Below are positions 25,967 through 34,451 of a stretch of 64,000 nucleotides of DNA, in pieces; the first letter of the stretch is position 1, and each line of letters opens with the position of its first letter. Position numbers and translations under genes: made by a program. The DNA comes from QHXW01 sp035297145 (lineage in GTDB: Bacteria; Acidobacteriota; Terriglobia; Bryobacterales; Bryobacteraceae). The notes beneath the pieces are model-generated. The model saw only the letters and a program-made list of their open reading frames with translations. It had not been told where the DNA came from and did no database searches. The stretch lies in assembly GCA_035297145.1 (NCBI GenBank), contig DATGZN010000092.1, forward strand, positions 1 to 64,000, written 5' to 3'.

Positions 25967-26920
25967 ATGCGCATCCGGATTCTCTACCACGACCACTGCT
26001 TCGACGGCGCGGCCTCCGCGGCCTTCTTCAGCCGCTTTATGGAAGGTGCGTTTCACCCTCGCGCGGAATTCGCCTACACGGGCATGGCGCACAAAGCCTC
26101 GCAGATTTTCGAGCCCGAGCTGTTCGATGGCGACGAGAACGCCATTGTGGATTTCAAGTATTCCAGCGACCCCAATCTCACCTGGTGGTTCGATCATCAT
26201 CAAAGCGCGTTTCTGACTCCCGAGGACGCCGAGCACTTCCGCCAGGACCAGAGCGGCAAGAAGATGTACGATCCATCTTTCAAGTCGTGCACCATGTTCA
26301 TTTGTTCCATGGCGCAAAAAAAGTGGGGCTTCACCGCGCCGGATCTTGCGCAGTTAGTCCACTGGGCCAACATTATCGATGGCGCGCAATATCCCGATGC
26401 GAAGACCGCGGTCGAGCTTGGCGCGCCGGCCATGAAGCTAACTCTCGTCATCGAGGGATCCAAGGGCTCGGACATGGTCCAGAAAATCATCCGCTGGATG
26501 CGCCATCGTTCGCTCGAAGAAATCGTGGCCGAACCCGACGTTCAAGAGTTGTTCGATGTCCTCTACAAGCGGCACGTAGACTCCGTGGAAATGATTCGAA
26601 GCCGCGCGCAAAGTGACAATGGAGTCATCTACTTCGACCTCACCGGCTACGATCTCGAAGGTTACAACAAGTTTATCCCGTACTATCTGTTCCCTGATTC
26701 GACTTACACCGTCTCAGTAAGTCCGTCCAGCTTCCGTACTAAGGTGTCAGTCGGCTCCAATCCCTGGGCGCGCGAGGAACCCAAACACAATCTCGCCACG
26801 ATTTGCGAACGTTACGGCGGAGGTGGCCATCCACGAGTGGGCGCCATCAGCTTCGAGCCGGGCGCGCTCGAGAAGGCCCGCACTGTCGCCGCAGAAATCA
26901 CCCAGGAACTGAAGAGTTAG
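25967..26920 (+). CDS. DHH family phosphoesterase
   Basis: A 317-residue phosphoesterase. Metal-binding motifs are present: HDHCFDGAAS (Asp9, Asp13), a second acid in IVDFKYSS, the DHH triad at 76-78 (WWFDHHQ) and the DHHA1 glycine motif RYGGGGHPRVGA near 285. Such enzymes cleave short oligonucleotides, pAp, cyclic dinucleotides or pyrophosphate; this member is not assigned. The start at 25967 is chosen because it begins the beta strand before the first Asp motif; an in-frame start at 25913 would add 18 unlikely residues. It stands alone, 83 bp after tatD. Confidence 0.85.
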   Translation: MRIRILYHDHCFDGAASAAFFSRFMEGAFHPRAEFAYTGMAHKASQIFEPELFDGDENAIVDFKYSSDPNLTWWFDHHQSAFLTPEDAEHFRQDQSGKKMYDPSFKSCTMFICSMAQKKWGFTAPDLAQLVHWANIIDGAQYPDAKTAVELGAPAMKLTLVIEGSKGSDMVQKIIRWMRHRSLEEIVAEPDVQELFDVLYKRHVDSVEMIRSRAQSDNGVIYFDLTGYDLEGYNKFIPYYLFPDSTYTVSVSPSSFRTKVSVGSNPWAREEPKHNLATICERYGGGGHPRVGAISFEPGALEKARTVAAEITQELKS

Positions 26921-26929
26921 AATAGTCCC

Positions 26930-27445
26930 ATGGCCTCCCGAACGCTCGTTTCGGTGGAAGAGTACCTCCGGACCAGCTACCGTCCTGACTGCGACTACGT
27001 AGACGGCGAAATCGTGGAGCGAAACTTGGGAGAAACTGAGCATAGCGACTGCCAGGGCCGTATTTACGCCTATTTTCTAAATCGCTGCAAACAATTGCGT
27101 GTCTATCCGCTCGTCCAGGAGCGCGTGCAAGTCTCATCCACGCGCTTTCGCATACCCGATGTGTCCGTAGTACTCGGTTCCAGGCCAACCGAGCCGATCC
27201 TTACTTCTCCGCCCTTCATCGCCATTGAGATCCTTTCCAAAGACGACCGCATAAGCCAGATGCAAGAGCGCATCGACGATTACCTCAACTTTGGCGTCCG
27301 TCATGTCTGGGTAGTCGACCCCCGCACGCGCCGCGCCTGGGTTCACACCAAAGAAGGCGCCCACGAGGCCAAAGACGGCATCCTGCGCACCGAAGATCCC
27401 GCCATCGAGTTACCGCTTCCCGAGATATTCCACGCTCTCGAGTAA
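26930..27445 (+). CDS. Uma2 family (DUF820) putative restriction-endonuclease-fold protein
   Basis: A 171-residue protein of the Uma2/DUF820 type, with a PD-(D/E)xK-like core: FRIPDVSVV (Asp), FIAIEILSKDD (Glu and Lys) and HVWVVDPRTRRAWVH. Function is uncertain; many paralogues occur in cyanobacteria and Acidobacteriota. TAGAAT (26918-26923) is 6 nt before the ATG, with no ribosome-binding site, another candidate leaderless gene. Its last 36 nt overlap, tail to tail, the end of ribE. Confidence 0.88.
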   Translation: MASRTLVSVEEYLRTSYRPDCDYVDGEIVERNLGETEHSDCQGRIYAYFLNRCKQLRVYPLVQERVQVSSTRFRIPDVSVVLGSRPTEPILTSPPFIAIEILSKDDRISQMQERIDDYLNFGVRHVWVVDPRTRRAWVHTKEGAHEAKDGILRTEDPAIELPLPEIFHALE

Positions 27446-28021
27446 CTTCTCCACGTGCTTGGCAAGCACGTCGCACTCCAGGTTTAATCGGCCGCCTGGC
27501 TTATAAGTCCCCAAAGTAGTGACCTCATAAGTGTGCGGAATGATAGTTACACTCAGCACGTGTTGATCGAGTGATGCAATAGTCAGACTGATCCCGTCAA
27601 TGGCAATCGACCCCTTGAACACCAGGTAACGGTCCAGTTCCGCCGGCACGCGAATCTTGAGCCACCAATTTTCATCCCCCACCGAATCGAGCGACAGAAA
27701 CTCGCCGGTCCCATCCACGTGCCCTTGCACAATGTGGCCGCTCAAGCGATCCGTAGGCAGCAGCGGCCGTTCCAGATTTACCCGTGATCCCGCGGTCAGG
27801 TCACCCAGGTTGCTCCGTCGCAGCGTCTCCGGTGCAAGGTCCGCGGAAAATGAATGCCCGTCGATCTCGACCGCCGTCAGGCACGCGCCGTTCACCGCGA
27901 TGCTCGATCCTTGCTTCATGTCCTCCAGCACACGCGCGCACTCGACGCGCAGCCTCGCCCCGGCCGTTTGTTTCGCAAGCTCCGCAACCGTGCCTAACTC
28001 CTCGATGATCCCGGTGAACAA
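27410..28021 (-). CDS. ribE: Riboflavin synthase alpha chain
   Basis: Dismutates two lumazine molecules to riboflavin. The 203-residue protein is two tandem lumazine-binding barrels, each with a MFTGIIEELG-like start and GSIAIDGISLT / SIAVNGACLT repeats. The start codon is TTG: it encodes the first residue of the highly conserved MFTGII, and no ATG or GTG fits. It begins 1 nt after the ribD stop and so depends on coupling with ribD. Together with ftsY these form one unit on this strand. Confidence 0.95.
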   Translation of the reverse strand: MFTGIIEELGTVAELAKQTAGARLRVECARVLEDMKQGSSIAVNGACLTAVEIDGHSFSADLAPETLRRSNLGDLTAGSRVNLERPLLPTDRLSGHIVQGHVDGTGEFLSLDSVGDENWWLKIRVPAELDRYLVFKGSIAIDGISLTIASLDQHVLSVTIIPHTYEVTTLGTYKPGGRLNLECDVLAKHVEKLLESVEYLGKR

Positions 28022-28022
28022 T

Positions 28023-29126
28023 TCAGAACTCCTTCCGCACGTAACCTTCTACAGCGAATTCATCCCCCGCCATGGGGTGCACCTGAATGCCGTGAAGCAC
28101 GATGGCGTCCATGCGCCGCCGCCGTCCCCTCCCGCCGGCCATGGGCAGCGACTCCAGACCTCCCAGAATCTTGGGCGCGTAGTAAAAGAAAACCTTGTCC
28201 ACAATGCCGCTGTCCAATGCCGCCCAGTTCAGCATGCTTCCGGCCTCTATCAACAGCGAGAGATATTTTTCCTCGCCCAGCCACTCCACCAACTGCCGCA
28301 GATCGGTTCTTCCCCCAGGACCATCAAACCTCAGCACCTTCACTCCCCGGCTCTCCAGCGCTTTGCGCCGGTCTTCCGACGCAGCCGACGTCGTCACGAT
28401 TACCAGATCTTCCTTCGTACCCGCCACCATCTTCGAATCGAGTGGAATGCGAAGCTGCGAGTCAGCCACCACGCGCACGAGCGGCCGGCTGCGCGGAAGC
28501 CCCGTCCGGTCCGTCAGCAGGCAATCGTCCGCCAGCACCGTACCCACGCCTGTCAGAATCGCGTCCGAGTGATGCCGCAATAGCTGGACGTCCGCCCGCG
28601 CACGGTCGCTCGTGATCCAGCCCCGATTGTCATCCGGAGCCGCGATCTTGCCATCCAGCGTCAGCGCCGTCTTCAGCGTCACCAGCGGCCGCCCGGTCCG
28701 CATGAAATGTACGAAATCCTCGTTCAGTTTCTCGGCTTCGGCCGTGAACTCGCTCGCCAATTCTACTTCGACGCCGGCCGCGCGCAGCTTGCGAAAGCCT
28801 TCTCCGGCCACCCGAGGATTCGGGTCCTCCATCGCAGCCACGATGCGCGATACTCCCGCGGCGATTAGCGCATCCGCACAAGGCCCTGTGCGGCCCTGAT
28901 GCGAGCACGGTTCCAGATTGATGTACAGCGTCGCCCCTCGCGACCGGCTGCCGGCTTCCTCCAGCGCACGAATCTCGGCATGGCGTACGCCGGCATAGGT
29001 GTGAAATCCGCGGCCCACCACTTCCGCCTCGCGCACGAGTACTGCGCCCACCATCGGATTGGGGCTGGTCTGCCCCTTACCGCTGCGGGCCAAGTCGAGA
29101 GCCTCGCGCAAGAACGGCGGATTCAT
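28023..29126 (-). CDS. ribD: Bifunctional riboflavin biosynthesis deaminase/reductase RibD
   Basis: Deaminates and then reduces the pyrimidine intermediate of riboflavin synthesis. The 367-residue protein has a cytidine-deaminase-like zinc domain at the N terminus (RHAEIRALE; EPCSHQGRTGPC) and a dihydrofolate-reductase-like domain from about 145 (VTLKTALTLDGKIA; ILTGVGTVLADD; EAGSMLNWAAL). Its ATG overlaps the ftsY stop by ATGA, and ribE follows almost without a gap. Confidence 0.96.
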   Translation of the reverse strand: MNPPFLREALDLARSGKGQTSPNPMVGAVLVREAEVVGRGFHTYAGVRHAEIRALEEAGSRSRGATLYINLEPCSHQGRTGPCADALIAAGVSRIVAAMEDPNPRVAGEGFRKLRAAGVEVELASEFTAEAEKLNEDFVHFMRTGRPLVTLKTALTLDGKIAAPDDNRGWITSDRARADVQLLRHHSDAILTGVGTVLADDCLLTDRTGLPRSRPLVRVVADSQLRIPLDSKMVAGTKEDLVIVTTSAASEDRRKALESRGVKVLRFDGPGGRTDLRQLVEWLGEEKYLSLLIEAGSMLNWAALDSGIVDKVFFYYAPKILGGLESLPMAGGRGRRRRMDAIVLHGIQVHPMAGDEFAVEGYVRKEF

Positions 29127-30073
29127 TTTTCGAACAGTGACTCGATGAACTTTTCCGGGTCGAATGGCAGAAGATCATCCACCTTTTCGCCAATTCCCAC
29201 ATACCGGATGGGCAGGTTCAATTCGTGCGCGATCGCGATCACCACGCCGCCTTTGGCCGTGCCATCGAGTTTTGCCAGCACGATGCCCGTCACTCCGGAA
29301 CTCTCCGTGAATCGCCGCGCCTGCTCCAGGCCGTTCTGTCCCGTGGTCGCATCCAGCACCAGTAGAACTTCGTGCGGCGACCCCGGAATCACACGCGCAG
29401 CCGTGCGGCTCATCTTTTCCAGCTCAGCCATGAGGTTCGTCTTCGTCTGCAGGCGCCCGGCCGTATCCACAATCACGTAATCCGTTTTGCGTGCGCGCGC
29501 CGCCTGCAAAGCGTCGAACAGCACCGCGCTGGGGTCCGCACCCGGCTTCTGCCGGATCACCTCCATCCCCGTTCGCTCGCCCCATATCTCGAGCTGCTCG
29601 ATGGCCGCCGCGCGGAATGTATCGGCGGCGCAAAGAAGCACGCTTCGCCCCTCCGCCTTGTAACGCTGCGCCAGTTTCCCGATGCTGGTCGTCTTCCCCG
29701 CTCCATTGACACCCACCACCATCACCACCGCCGGCGGCGCACTCACATGTACCAACGGCCGTTCCGTAGCCTGCAGAATCTCCAGCAGATGCTGCCGGAT
29801 CAAACCGCGCAGCTCAGCCGCATCACCCACCAGCTTGCGGTCCACCTGCTGACGGATGCGCTCCAGAATCTCATTGGTGGTTCTGACCCCGATGTCCGCG
29901 CTGATAAGCGTGTACTCCAGCTCATCCAGCAGGTTCGCGTCGATTTCCTTCTTACCGGCAATCGCGTCTTCGAGGCGCGAAACCAATCCCGCGCGCGTCT
30001 TCTCGACCCCGCTCTTCAGCCGCTCCAGCAGGGATGGCTCTTGTTCCACCGAGCCGAACAGAGTTTGAATCAT
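29123..30073 (-). CDS. ftsY: Signal recognition particle receptor FtsY
   Basis: Membrane-associated GTPase that receives SRP-ribosome complexes. The 316-residue protein has a short NG-type form: helical N domain (to about 105), G1 GVNGAGKTTS (121-130), ADTFRAAAIEQL, DTAGRLQT, TKxD equivalent AKLDGTAKGG and the closing GIGEKVDDLLPFDPE. The acidic A domain of E. coli FtsY is missing, as in many phyla. It shares a 4-nt overlap with ribD. Confidence 0.96.
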   Translation of the reverse strand: MIQTLFGSVEQEPSLLERLKSGVEKTRAGLVSRLEDAIAGKKEIDANLLDELEYTLISADIGVRTTNEILERIRQQVDRKLVGDAAELRGLIRQHLLEILQATERPLVHVSAPPAVVMVVGVNGAGKTTSIGKLAQRYKAEGRSVLLCAADTFRAAAIEQLEIWGERTGMEVIRQKPGADPSAVLFDALQAARARKTDYVIVDTAGRLQTKTNLMAELEKMSRTAARVIPGSPHEVLLVLDATTGQNGLEQARRFTESSGVTGIVLAKLDGTAKGGVVIAIAHELNLPIRYVGIGEKVDDLLPFDPEKFIESLFEK

Positions 30074-30139
30074 TTTGATTCATTGTAACAACCGGCGGAA
30101 AACCACCATCGCGCGATACAATTCCTCTGGACCGCTTCC

Positions 30140-30631
30140 ATGGACACCACACCATCCGGCACGCCGCTTCGAACTGACGGAAAGCCCGGTTGGATGGCCA
30201 TCGCCCTCATCGCGGCGTTTGTGCTCGGTGCCATCGGAATGTTCGCGATCGGCGCGCGCCTGGTGACGCGCTCTCCTGGACCTGACGTTTCGGCTATCAC
30301 GGTAGTTCCGTTCTCGGACATCGACTCGATTCCCGGCAATGCCCCCTTCGGCGCTCTGTTCGCGCGCCAACTGGCGGACGCGGTGTCAAAAGCTCCAGGC
30401 TTTCACCTCGTCGAGCGGCCGCAGGCCGCCACCCTCATCGAAGGCAGTGTGAAAACGTTGGGGAACCGCATAGGCGTGGCGGTCTGGCTCGTCCGCGCGT
30501 CCGACCGGAGGGCTCTCTGGTCACAACACTATGAGTTCACCGCGCAGGAAGCTCGCGGCGTACAGAACAAGATCGTTCAAGGCGTCGCGAGCGCGTTGCA
30601 TCTCCCACCCGGTGCAACCCCGCCCACGTAG
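30140..30631 (+). CDS. Membrane-anchored TolB-N/FlgO-like domain protein
   Basis: A 163-residue protein with one transmembrane helix at about 19-42 (MAIALIAAFVLGAIGMFAIGA) and a periplasmic domain. The latter has the order VVPFSDI, FARQLADAVSK, LIEGSVKTLGNRIGV, ALWSQHYEF and IVQGVASAL, as in the TolB-N-like domain of CadC-type and adenylate-cyclase-linked proteins. Here the domain stands alone with an anchor and without a DNA-binding part. Function unknown. A TACAAT box lies 17 nt before the ATG. Confidence 0.7.
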   Translation: MDTTPSGTPLRTDGKPGWMAIALIAAFVLGAIGMFAIGARLVTRSPGPDVSAITVVPFSDIDSIPGNAPFGALFARQLADAVSKAPGFHLVERPQAATLIEGSVKTLGNRIGVAVWLVRASDRRALWSQHYEFTAQEARGVQNKIVQGVASALHLPPGATPPT

Positions 30632-30682
30632 CCCCCCGTTTTCTTCTTTTCTTCGTGTTAACTAAGGTATACACTACGTAGG

Positions 30683-31627
30683 ATGCTAGACCGGAACTTG
30701 GAAGAAGCGATCTATCAGATGCAGAAGCTCAACACCGAAAACGGTGTGAAGCAACTGGTCGAAGAAGCCGCGCAATTGTTCGCCAACGGCCGCCACATGG
30801 AAGCTGGCGCCTTGCTGGAAAAAGCGGAGGCCATCATGGCGAACCGCGGCGCACTGGCTGGGACCCGCCCTTCTTCGCCTCCGGCCGGCCGCAACGAACA
30901 CAGCAAATTGGAGGAACGCGCGAAAGTGGATGATCGGGCGAAGGTTGACGAGCAGGCAATGGCTAACATGGCAGGCAAGCTGGCAGACGGCCTGTCGAAA
31001 ATTCTAACCGGCGCTTTTCAGGAGCTGGAGCGCCACATCATCGGTGAGAGCCGCAAAATCAGTACTTCTTTGGAGCAACAGCTCGAGCGGCTCCAGGCCA
31101 ACGTGGAGAGCCTCACGCAATTAAAAATCAATTTTGAGCAGTTGACGGAAGCGGTCTCGCTACAGAAGTCTGCCGGCGCCGCCATGGGTCAGAGGCACGA
31201 TCAGGTATCTTCCCAGGTGACCGCCTTGCAGGAGACCACCGCGCGGCACGAAACCGAGCTTGGCGCCCTGCGCGGTGAAACCACAACGCTCCGTGCGGAA
31301 ACGGTCGCAATACGCGGCGAGACTGCCGCATTGCGCACCGAGACCAAGGATTTCTCCACCGCCATCACGCACCAGATGGACGGCGTTTCCACCCGGCTCG
31401 GCCTGCACCACGAGGAGCTGGCTGGATTGAAATCCAACATCTCGGATGTATCTCGCAAGGTGGCGGGGTTCATCGAACGTCTCGACCGCCAGGCGGAAGT
31501 CATTCGGTCTTTGAACGAAACACAGGTCCGGCGCGCTGCCGCGTTGGACGAGCTTCTTGGCGTGCTGACGCGCCTCAAGGCACCCGCTGAGTCAATGGTG
31601 GCCATGGCCGCCGCCGGTCAACTGTAA
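30683..31627 (+). CDS. Coiled-coil protein with exact heptad repeats, unknown
   Basis: A 314-residue, Glu/Arg/Ala-rich protein. The N terminus (1-55) is helical with a TPR-like LFANGRHMEAGALLEKAEAI. A charged linker (KLEERAKVDDRAKVDEQA) precedes a long coiled coil from about 100 on, including four consecutive seven-residue repeats (L/I)R-x-ET-x-x at 196-223. The rest has heptad-spaced hydrophobics up to about 290. No membrane segment or signal. It may be a scaffold or filament-like protein; function not known. The ATG is 7 nt after TACACT, without a clear ribosome-binding site. Confidence 0.7.
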   Translation: MLDRNLEEAIYQMQKLNTENGVKQLVEEAAQLFANGRHMEAGALLEKAEAIMANRGALAGTRPSSPPAGRNEHSKLEERAKVDDRAKVDEQAMANMAGKLADGLSKILTGAFQELERHIIGESRKISTSLEQQLERLQANVESLTQLKINFEQLTEAVSLQKSAGAAMGQRHDQVSSQVTALQETTARHETELGALRGETTTLRAETVAIRGETAALRTETKDFSTAITHQMDGVSTRLGLHHEELAGLKSNISDVSRKVAGFIERLDRQAEVIRSLNETQVRRAAALDELLGVLTRLKAPAESMVAMAAAGQL

Positions 31628-31663
31628 ACTGATCCGCCTCCACCCGCGGGTCACGGAAGAATC

Positions 31664-32638
31664 ATGCCAACCGTCGAGCGCGTGGCGTTATTGTTTGCGA
31701 TCGCCGGCAATCTCTATCCGGCCGGGCAAACCTACGAACTTCGCGGTCGCCTCGCGCCCGAATCGCCGGCGGCGGTTTCGCTCTTTGGGGCCACTACGCC
31801 GTTCCACGCCGAGACTCCGGCGGATGAGCAAGGCCGTTTCCGGTTTCGCGCGCTCGCGCCGGGCGAGTACATCGTTGCAGTCTTCATTCCAGGAAAAGGC
31901 GAGGTCCGGCAAACGATAGAAATCGGGCCCGGCACAGCGGACGATAAGGGCCGCATCGAGCTCACAATTCCCATCGCTGATGCATCCGCCGAAGCGCTCC
32001 CGGATCGCGCCAAAGTTTCCAGCCGCGAACTCTCCATTCCGGATAGCGCGCGCCGTGAGTATGCGGCTGCTCAAGAAAAGCTCAGCAAGCGCGATGTGGC
32101 GGATGCAGTAGCGCACTTGCAGCGTGCCGTTGCCATCGCTCCGCAGTTTACCTCTGCCTGGAACAACCTGGGCACCATAGCCTACCAAGCCAGGCAGTAT
32201 GCGCGCGCGGACGAGTGCTTCCGCAAGGCACTCGAGCAGAACCCGAGCGCTTACGAGCCATTGGTCAATCTGGGCGGCGTGCTGCTGAACGAAGGCAAGC
32301 CTGACGAAGCCTTGCCGTATAATCGCTTCGCCGTACTGAGCCGCCCTCACGATGCGCTGGCGAATTCACAGCTTGGTATGAATTACTTCATGCTTCGAAA
32401 TCTGGAGTCGAGCCAAGAGTATCTCGAGGTCGCGAAGCGCATTGATCCCGCGCACTTTTCCTATCCCCAACTAACACTGGCGCGGATTCACTTATTACGG
32501 AAGGAACGCACTCTCGCGGCTCAGGAGCTTCGGGATTTTCTGCACCGTCACCCGGACGCACCCGAATCCACCCACGTTCGCCAACAGTTGGCGGAGATCG
32601 AGCAAGAGATCGGCGGGCCGTCCGTTACGTCACGATAA
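31664..32638 (+). CDS. TPR protein with N-terminal carboxypeptidase-regulatory-like domain
   Basis: A 324-residue protein. Residues 1-20 are a hydrophobic signal-like stretch (VALLFAIAGNLYPAGQ). About 24-100 look like a CarboxypepD_reg/Cna-B beta-sandwich (YELRGRLAPESPAAVSLFG, GRFRFRALAPGEYIVAVF). From about 125 on there are four or five TPR units (AVAHLQRAVAIAPQFTSAW, ADECFRKALEQNPSAYEPL and so on). Such proteins usually mediate protein contacts in the envelope. The last 14 nt overlap the convergent PilZ gene. Confidence 0.75.
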   Translation: MPTVERVALLFAIAGNLYPAGQTYELRGRLAPESPAAVSLFGATTPFHAETPADEQGRFRFRALAPGEYIVAVFIPGKGEVRQTIEIGPGTADDKGRIELTIPIADASAEALPDRAKVSSRELSIPDSARREYAAAQEKLSKRDVADAVAHLQRAVAIAPQFTSAWNNLGTIAYQARQYARADECFRKALEQNPSAYEPLVNLGGVLLNEGKPDEALPYNRFAVLSRPHDALANSQLGMNYFMLRNLESSQEYLEVAKRIDPAHFSYPQLTLARIHLLRKERTLAAQELRDFLHRHPDAPESTHVRQQLAEIEQEIGGPSVTSR

Positions 32639-32942
32639 AGAAGCCTGTTTCCACTCGCCCTCCGCTAATACGCGTCCAAACAACGCGTGCGCGGCCCTCG
32701 GATGATGCTGGAACGCGAAACTGCACCATCTGCCCGCACGTCAAGCCCGCGAATTCATGTACCGCCCGGAACCCGCGTCCGCTATGGTCAACCAACCGGC
32801 CGTGCACTTCCCTCAGCCCACTGGTGGCATTCGTATCTGCAAACACCAGTGAGATGTCACCTATACCCGTGTCCCGTGGCTCCCGGCGCTTTTCTGCGTC
32901 TTTGATGCGTTGGCGCTTCGTTGCCGTGGCTGTTCTTCTCAT
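32625..32942 (-). CDS. PilZ domain protein
   Basis: A 105-residue protein with RxxxR (RREPR, about 19-23) and D/NxSxxG (DHSGRG, about 52-57) and strands ending in GRVETGFFIV. Both c-di-GMP contact motifs are present, so c-di-GMP binding is predicted. The basic start (MRRTATATKRQRIKDAEKR) may be shorter in reality. It is convergent with the TPR gene by 14 nt and starts beside the A+T-rich region at 32943-33187. Confidence 0.8.
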   Translation of the reverse strand: MRRTATATKRQRIKDAEKRREPRDTGIGDISLVFADTNATSGLREVHGRLVDHSGRGFRAVHEFAGLTCGQMVQFRVPASSEGRARVVWTRISGGRVETGFFIVT

Positions 32943-33187
32943 CTTAAAGGAATTATGTCAGGAGATCGGGCGAATGTCGAGTTTACTTTGATAACTCCTC
33001 AGCCGATTTCTATACTAACCTTCGATATCAGTCAGTCTAGTACTCCGGATATACGAAAGTAAGCACCACGATGTCCGAAGTTAATACTGGATGATACTGG
33101 CAACTTACTGCGTATCTCCCATATATACTAAATTTAGGTATTGCAATATATAAGTCACTCAGCTATTCTGTGGTCGGTGGATCAGTT
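32943..33187. promoter_or_regulatory. A+T-rich intergenic region with direct and inverted repeats
   Basis: This 245-bp stretch is plainly richer in A+T than its neighbours. It contains ATACTGG twice at 10-bp spacing (33084-33090 and 33094-33100), a 10-bp palindrome CTAAATTTAG (33128-33137) within a longer near-palindrome, and several TATACT/TATATA boxes (e.g. 33125-33130). It must carry the promoters of the PilZ gene (minus) and the orphan membrane protein gene (plus). Binding of a nucleoid protein or a regulator is plausible. Confidence 0.45.
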
Positions 33188-33715
33188 ATGAACGTGGTCT
33201 TATTTGGTGCCGCAATCTTACTTGTTCTGCTCGGCGTAGCGTTTGGGATGTTATTCGCCAAATTGCTAGCTCGTGAGCGCACGTTGCCTGCGCCCGAAGA
33301 GTGGGAGGATGTGTTTTCCCCGGGACGCTACAAGGCCATGGAACGCCTGCTCGAGGACGCTGATTACCAATTCCTGTCCGCGAAATCCGGCGACAATAAG
33401 AAATTGCAAAAGCGCCTGCGGGACCAACGAGTCCGCATCTTCGGCGCTTATGTCAACTGCCTGTCGCAGGATTTCACGCGCATCTGCAATGCCATCAAGA
33501 AGGTGATGGTCGATTCCCAAGTCGACCGCCCCGATCTCGCTGGATTGCTGATGAAGCAGCACTTTCTATTCACCATCACCGTCTTGGCCATCGAGTTCCG
33601 CCTGGTCCTCTACAACTTTGGGCTTGGCGCCCCCGACGGCCGCGGTTTGATCGATGCGCTCGAGAACATGTGCGCACAACTGCGCACGCTCTCCCTCGTT
33701 GTAGACGCGGCGTAG
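33188..33715 (+). CDS. Membrane-anchored protein of unknown function
   Basis: A 175-residue protein with an N-terminal transmembrane helix (about 4-25, LFGAAILLVLLGVAFGMLFA) and a mainly helical cytoplasmic-type domain (KKLQKRLRDQRVRIFGAYVNCL, FTRICNAIKKVMV). A second hydrophobic helix occurs near 135-150 (FLFTITVLAIEFRLVLY). I recognise no family. The start at 33188 begins the membrane helix; an in-frame GTG lies at 33170. It is preceded by an unusual A+T-rich region and faces the monooxygenase-like gene tail to tail. Confidence 0.65.
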   Translation: MNVVLFGAAILLVLLGVAFGMLFAKLLARERTLPAPEEWEDVFSPGRYKAMERLLEDADYQFLSAKSGDNKKLQKRLRDQRVRIFGAYVNCLSQDFTRICNAIKKVMVDSQVDRPDLAGLLMKQHFLFTITVLAIEFRLVLYNFGLGAPDGRGLIDALENMCAQLRTLSLVVDAA

Positions 33716-33725
33716 CAGCCGTTCG

Positions 33726-34037
33726 TCACGGCAAGTTCGCTTGGCTCGGTAACCCGCATCCGCCTACTGGCTCTGTAACTACCTTGCTCTTTACCCCCAC
33801 CACCATCGGCCGCACCTGTGCCACGGCAGCCTGCACTGCGGGCAACGTGAACGATGCGTCGTGGCTCCCTTCGCTGTCCCAGACTTCCGTCGCCCAAATC
33901 GCGTTCTCGTCTGTCGGGTCCTTCGCCACCACGTAGCTCATGCATCCCGGCATATCTTGGACGCAACGCACCAGAATCGAAATGACCGCATCCCGCTGAC
34001 CCGGCTGTGCCTCCAGTTTCACGATCAATCCATACAT
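33726..34037 (-). CDS. Antibiotic biosynthesis monooxygenase (ABM) domain protein
   Basis: A 103-residue ferredoxin-like dimeric protein of the ABM type: MYGLIVKLEAQPGQRDAVI start, CMSYVVAKDPTDENAIWATEVW core with His-containing SHDASF. These act as small oxygenases or quinol-modifying enzymes, often of unknown substrate. The start at 34037 matches the family; upstream residues in frame do not. It is divergent from padR and convergent with the orphan membrane protein. Confidence 0.85.
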   Translation of the reverse strand: MYGLIVKLEAQPGQRDAVISILVRCVQDMPGCMSYVVAKDPTDENAIWATEVWDSEGSHDASFTLPAVQAAVAQVRPMVVGVKSKVVTEPVGGCGLPSQANLP

Positions 34038-34081
34038 CCCAGCAACATAGCACGCTGATTTCGCTGTCAACGAAGTTTCTC

Positions 34082-34110
34082 TTGACGCTCCACGGCATTT
34101 CCTCTACTAT
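34082..34110 (+). promoter_or_regulatory. Promoter of the padR-permease cassette
   Basis: TTGACG (34082-34087) and TACTAT (34105-34110) at 17-bp spacing make the best sigma-70-type promoter seen in the window. The padR ATG is 11 nt after the -10 box, leaving a leader of only a few nucleotides. PadR regulators often repress their own promoter, so this region is a likely operator. Confidence 0.65.
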
Positions 34111-34121
34111 GCAGAATAAAC

Positions 34122-34448
34122 ATGCCATCGCGAGCCTACCTCGGCGAATTGGAGCAGATTGTATTGCTGGCTCTGATCCGCCTTGGCGACAACGCCTACG
34201 GCGTGCCCATCCGCCAGGACATCGAACAGCGGACCAAACGCAACCTGTCAATCGGCGCATTGTACCGGACCCTGGAACGGTTGGAAGAAAAAGGGTTTGT
34301 TAGCTCCCGGACCGGCGATCCAACTCCCGAGCGCGGCGGCCGGGCCAAGCGCTTTTTCCGGGCCGAGCCGCCGGGTCTCAAGGCGTTGCGGCGAACCCGC
34401 GATGCCCTTGACGTGATGTGGGAAGGTCTCGATCTCAGAAGGATCTGA
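34122..34448 (+). CDS. PadR family transcriptional regulator
   Basis: A 108-residue winged-helix regulator: LGELEQIVLLALIRLGDNAYGVPI then TKRNLSIGALYRTLERLEEKGFV and the wing RGGRAKRFFRAEPPG, as in the short acidobacterial PadR group found next to large permeases. The gene ends 3 nt before the permease gene, so it almost certainly controls that unit. It carries no effector domain, as is usual in this subgroup. Confidence 0.92.
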   Translation: MPSRAYLGELEQIVLLALIRLGDNAYGVPIRQDIEQRTKRNLSIGALYRTLERLEEKGFVSSRTGDPTPERGGRAKRFFRAEPPGLKALRRTRDALDVMWEGLDLRRI

Positions 34449-34451
34449 TTC

